NCBI GenBank assembly: GCA_903822375.1 | Contig: CAIJOU010000049.1 | Span: 1 to 7,344, forward strand | Source: Candidatus Hydrogenedentota bacterium | GTDB taxonomy: Bacteria > Hydrogenedentota > Hydrogenedentia > Hydrogenedentales > CAITNO01 | DNA length: 7,344 nt | Direction of reading: 5' to 3' | In this document: positions 4,346 to 7,344 of the stretch, one piece after another | Numbering within the stretch: the first letter of the stretch is position 1 | Layout of the letters: each line of letters starts with the position of its first letter | The notes under the pieces: generated by a model | Told to the model about the DNA's origin: nothing | Databases searched by the model: none | What the model saw: the letters and a program-made list of their open reading frames with translations, nothing else | Position numbers and translations under genes: made by a program

Positions 4346-7324
4346 TCACAGCTGAGCGTCACGAACGACGATAGGATCGTCGCGCGTCAAGAGTTGAAGT
4401 TCCAGCCAAGGCGCCGGACCGCCCTCGTCTGCGGTGATTTGGCAGTCGAATTCACCCGTGGGCACGGCAAAGCCTCCGGCAATAACCGGCACTTCCGCAA
4501 TTCGGTTCCAGTTGGCGTCGTACACCGTGCCCGCCGGACCGCCCTCCCACGTCAGGTACTGCCCGCTGGCAACCGTCCCCTTCAGTTCCAGTCTTGCGTC
4601 TCCCGCATGCAGAACGGGGTTGCGCAGTGCCGTGGCAATTTCGTGCAGCGCTGTGATTCCTTCAACGCCAACCCGCGCGCGTGCGTGGGCCGGCACCACG
4701 CCAAACCCCAGTTTGAGCCAGTTCACCTGATCGTAATAGGTCCGTTTGCTACCCATCCGCCAACCCCAATAACCCGTTGACCAGGCCACCTGGGCGTTGG
4801 GAATCTCGATGTAGCGCCGTCCGGTAAACGTGACCGGCACGACGTAGTCTCCGCCCGGAATCTGCAGCGTCACAATGGCGCCGCTCCCGTCGCCGGTCAC
4901 CCACATGCCGATGCCGCGATGGTGTGTCATGTCGAGCTTCCTGCTCCACTCGGGCAGGCTGCTCTCGTTCACCACCGGCTGATCGAGCGGGTTGTCGGCT
5001 TCTATGACCAGCACAGCGCCGTCCTGCGTAAAACGCATGTCCCGCTGGTTGCGCATTTCACCTGCTTCGGGCTGCACGAGCATGTTACCCTTGGCGGTCG
5101 CAGTGCCTGCGCCGGAGACGAGCGTCTTTGCATACTCAAAGGCCCAGTCCGCGCCGCGCTTGTCCGTGCCGCGCCCCTCCTCCGCCTTATCGGGCGAACC
5201 CGCCTGGTCAAAGCCCCACAGCACCCGGAGAGCCATGCGCGACGACTGCGCCTTGAAAGGATTGGTCAGTCGCAATGTCTCGCCCGGTTTCAGGAATTGG
5301 CGCGGCGAAATCGCGCCGTGCTCCTGTCCGTCATGCCAGACGGTGTCCTCTTTTCCCGGACGGGTGAGTACCCGCGTCGGGTGGATTTCCCACTGGCCCT
5401 GCCCCTTGGCCAGTACATGCACCAGTTCCGACTTCTCGTGATTTCCGGCCGGTTCGCACACGTCCTTCGCGCTGTACATTGTCCTGCGGATCTGTTCACG
5501 CTGTTCCGGCGTGATGAGCTGGTTCACCCGTTTCCAGTTGCGCGCAGTCTCCAGCAACAGGTCCGTCTGGCCGTGCGCCTGAAGCGTCTTGGCGTCGACC
5601 CCGAAAAGCGGTTCCGGCTTCATGATGTTGTAGACGCTGAAGCCGTGCGCGCACATCTGGCTCAGGCCCCAGTGCGCATCAAGCACGGTACTTGCCTCGC
5701 GGAACGGCTGATCAAGCAGGACGGAAACAATACCCTTCTGCCGGTCCAGCCCGGTGTTCTTCGTGGAATTCAGCCGGTATTCCATGTTGCAGGGCGGGGC
5801 CGTGCCGGAACTGCTGTAGGACGTCACCGGGTGGTCAAGATGGCTGTATACCAGGGAGGCGAACTTGTGGAAGCCCCACATCCGGCCGTTGTACGTGTGG
5901 ATCTCAGCACCGTCATATTCAACATTGTCTATCCGGCAACGGTTGAGCATTTCGGCATAGTTGCGCGCCATTTCCTCCAGCAGGGTCGAATCGTTGTCCG
6001 GCAGAAACTGCTGGCCGTAGGAGGAGATCAGGCCGCGCATGGCCTCCCCCTCCGCATGGGCCGCCGATTCCGTTGTCAGTGCCCCGCGCTGGCACCCTTT
6101 CAGACACCAGATTTCCTGGTCCGTGTCCTCACAACTGCCGACCTTGATCATCTCGTCGCCAACAACCACGTAGTCATAGTCGAAAACGTTGTGAAGCGCC
6201 GGTGGGCAGGTGTAGCGCTGCCACCAGTCTGCCGCGGGAAGGCGAAACGGCATCACCACACCGGGGTCGGGACGAAAATGGAGCGCGGTGTCGTGCTGTT
6301 CCACGTTGCCGACCAGACGGCCGCGCCCCCAGCTTGCCAGCCGCATATCGGGCGACGTGCCGATATACTGCGGATCGCGCAGACCGATGCCGCCGCTAAT
6401 CCAGTGCAGTTTCAAATTTATGTTGCGCGCTCGAAGATAATCGGAGAACGCGCGCAGGTCGTCCTCACCGCGCGGGAAAACTTTCCGGTTGACGCCGCAG
6501 TTCAACTGGCGCACCGTCCAAAACGGCTCCTCGTCGCCGCCCCGCCATGTGTCGGTAAAGAGATAAACATCGCGTACCCCTGCCTTTTCGGCATAGGGTA
6601 CCGTGGCATAAAGCTCCTCCGGCGTCCTCGCCGAAATCCAGAAACGGCTCTGGTCGCCGAACGCCTCAAGCCACCTGGCGACCCATGCCTGTGCGGCCGC
6701 GAGACTCCACTCCCCCTCCACGCGCGGATGGGGAAGCCCTTCGTCCACCCACAGTTTCAAAAGGGTTGCATCCTCGTCGGCGTTGTCCTTTGGCAGATAC
6801 AGCGCAAACCCGCCCATGGGATTGCCCGGATTGCGGTTCCACGTGTGATGCCAGTCCACCGCCACCTCGGAACCGCCCCGCGCTTCGGTCATGTAATCAA
6901 GCGCAATCACCCCGACCGGTCGCGCCAGGTTCATCTGGAAATGCATCGAGTACTCGCGTGAGGCGGAAACCGCCTCCATCCGCTCGATACGCAGCGCAAG
7001 ATAGCTTTCCGCCTCATGGACGGAAAAGGTCACCCGCGGGAGCCCGTCCACACAGGAAGCCACGAGTTTTCCGTTTTCGGCCTTTAACTCCTCAAACCGC
7101 AACGGCGCGCTGTCCCGGCAGTTGAGGTAGAACCCGAGTCCGGGATTGCCCGTGGCCAGAAGTTCCTGGCCATCCTCCCGCGATTGGAACGACTTCGGGC
7201 GGCCGTCGGCGGCAAACTGGAGCGTGAACCGCTGGGTGCTCAATGTCATTCCCCCGGGTGCTGATTCGGCCCGAACCGCAACGGCCAGAATCATTCCCAG
7301 CAAAAGGACCATGCCCAGTCTCAT
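4346..7324 (-). CDS. Secreted putative TIM-barrel glycosidase, unrecognised family
   Basis: This large exported protein has 992 residues from the ATG at 7324. That ATG has an AAGGA site 7 bases upstream and yields a compact signal peptide (MRLGMVLLLG onward, cut after VRA at 17-19). A GTG five codons earlier (7339) is the alternative, but its upstream lies at the window edge. Residues 25-225 look like an N-terminal beta-supersandwich as in GH31/36/97-type enzymes. A barrel follows at about 235-610: GVRDVYLFTDTW (249-260), INLKLHWISGG (302-312), and DNVEYDGAE (466-474), where Asp471 and Glu474 are candidate catalytic residues. Inserted at about 380-435 is a compact module (GDEMIKV ... GCQRGALTTESAAH). 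Residues 720-880 resemble a galactose-binding jelly roll, followed by a last beta domain. It lies upstream of the propeller gene on the same strand, 86 bases away. I assign no family or substrate; glycosidase is an inference from architecture and neighbours. Confidence 0.7.
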   Translation of the reverse strand: MRLGMVLLLGMILAVAVRAESAPGGMTLSTQRFTLQFAADGRPKSFQSREDGQELLATGNPGLGFYLNCRDSAPLRFEELKAENGKLVASCVDGLPRVTFSVHEAESYLALRIERMEAVSASREYSMHFQMNLARPVGVIALDYMTEARGGSEVAVDWHHTWNRNPGNPMGGFALYLPKDNADEDATLLKLWVDEGLPHPRVEGEWSLAAAQAWVARWLEAFGDQSRFWISARTPEELYATVPYAEKAGVRDVYLFTDTWRGGDEEPFWTVRQLNCGVNRKVFPRGEDDLRAFSDYLRARNINLKLHWISGGIGLRDPQYIGTSPDMRLASWGRGRLVGNVEQHDTALHFRPDPGVVMPFRLPAADWWQRYTCPPALHNVFDYDYVVVGDEMIKVGSCEDTDQEIWCLKGCQRGALTTESAAHAEGEAMRGLISSYGQQFLPDNDSTLLEEMARNYAEMLNRCRIDNVEYDGAEIHTYNGRMWGFHKFASLVYSHLDHPVTSYSSSGTAPPCNMEYRLNSTKNTGLDRQKGIVSVLLDQPFREASTVLDAHWGLSQMCAHGFSVYNIMKPEPLFGVDAKTLQAHGQTDLLLETARNWKRVNQLITPEQREQIRRTMYSAKDVCEPAGNHEKSELVHVLAKGQGQWEIHPTRVLTRPGKEDTVWHDGQEHGAISPRQFLKPGETLRLTNPFKAQSSRMALRVLWGFDQAGSPDKAEEGRGTDKRGADWAFEYAKTLVSGAGTATAKGNMLVQPEAGEMRNQRDMRFTQDGAVLVIEADNPLDQPVVNESSLPEWSRKLDMTHHRGIGMWVTGDGSGAIVTLQIPGGDYVVPVTFTGRRYIEIPNAQVAWSTGYWGWRMGSKRTYYDQVNWLKLGFGVVPAHARARVGVEGITALHEIATALRNPVLHAGDARLELKGTVASGQYLTWEGGPAGTVYDANWNRIAEVPVIAGGFAVPTGEFDCQITADEGGPAPWLELQLLTRDDPIVVRDAQL

Positions 7325-7331
7325 GCCGCCA

Positions 7332-7336
7332 TCCTT
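7332..7336 (-). promoter_or_regulatory. Shine-Dalgarno site deciding the start of the barrel gene
   Basis: The minus strand reads AAGGA, 7 bases before the ATG at 7324. It overlaps the codons after the alternative GTG at 7339. It favours the ATG and the shorter signal peptide. Confidence 0.55.
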
Positions 7337-7344
7337 CACACTGC

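Noticed and set aside
4919..6961. Long plus-strand open frame of 680 codons opposite the barrel gene
   Set aside because: Its Arg/His/Val-rich composition is typical of a shadow frame, and the minus-strand protein has a signal peptide, Shine-Dalgarno site and domain-like structure.

Overview
The window carries three large genes, all read on the minus strand, and each encodes a secreted carbohydrate-active enzyme. In transcription order they are: a roughly 990-residue TIM-barrel protein with flanking beta domains (4346-7324), a five-bladed beta-propeller glycosidase of the GH43/GH117 kind (3120-4259), and an agarase-like clan GH-A glycosidase resembling GH50 (134-2917). No transporter, regulator, sulfatase, tRNA, rRNA, CRISPR or transposase gene is visible. 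The window looks like part of a polysaccharide-degradation locus, most plausibly for an agar-like or other galactan. That substrate rests only on family resemblance.

The source looks like a free-living, high-GC bacterium rich in secreted glycosidases, for example a member of the Planctomycetota/Lentisphaerota/Kiritimatiellota group or a similar environmental lineage. This is inference from protein style: large signal-peptide-bearing enzymes with jelly-roll and supersandwich domains and no visible TonB/SusCD genes. No marker gene fixes the taxon.

Layout: 1-90 is a strikingly regular palindromic repeat pair (two 24-base arms, each itself a small hairpin), 43 bases beyond the stop codon of the agarase-like gene. 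The agarase-like gene fills 134-2917. A 202-base gap (2918-3119) holds a Shine-Dalgarno sequence, a cluster of short dyads and a weak promoter candidate. The propeller gene fills 3120-4259 and has visibly lower GC (about 53-57% in sampled lines) than its neighbours (about 63-68%). An 86-base gap (4260-4345) contains a strong Shine-Dalgarno site and a small operator-like palindrome. The big barrel protein fills the rest, with its start just inside the right edge.

A plausible division of labour is that the agarase-like enzyme cuts beta linkages of a galactan backbone or its oligosaccharides, the propeller enzyme removes a terminal sugar, possibly an alpha-linked anhydrosugar if it is GH117-like, and the barrel protein attacks a third linkage. 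The barrel protein is the least familiar and the best candidate for a new glycosidase family. It contains a small inserted module of a type otherwise familiar from phage tail proteins.
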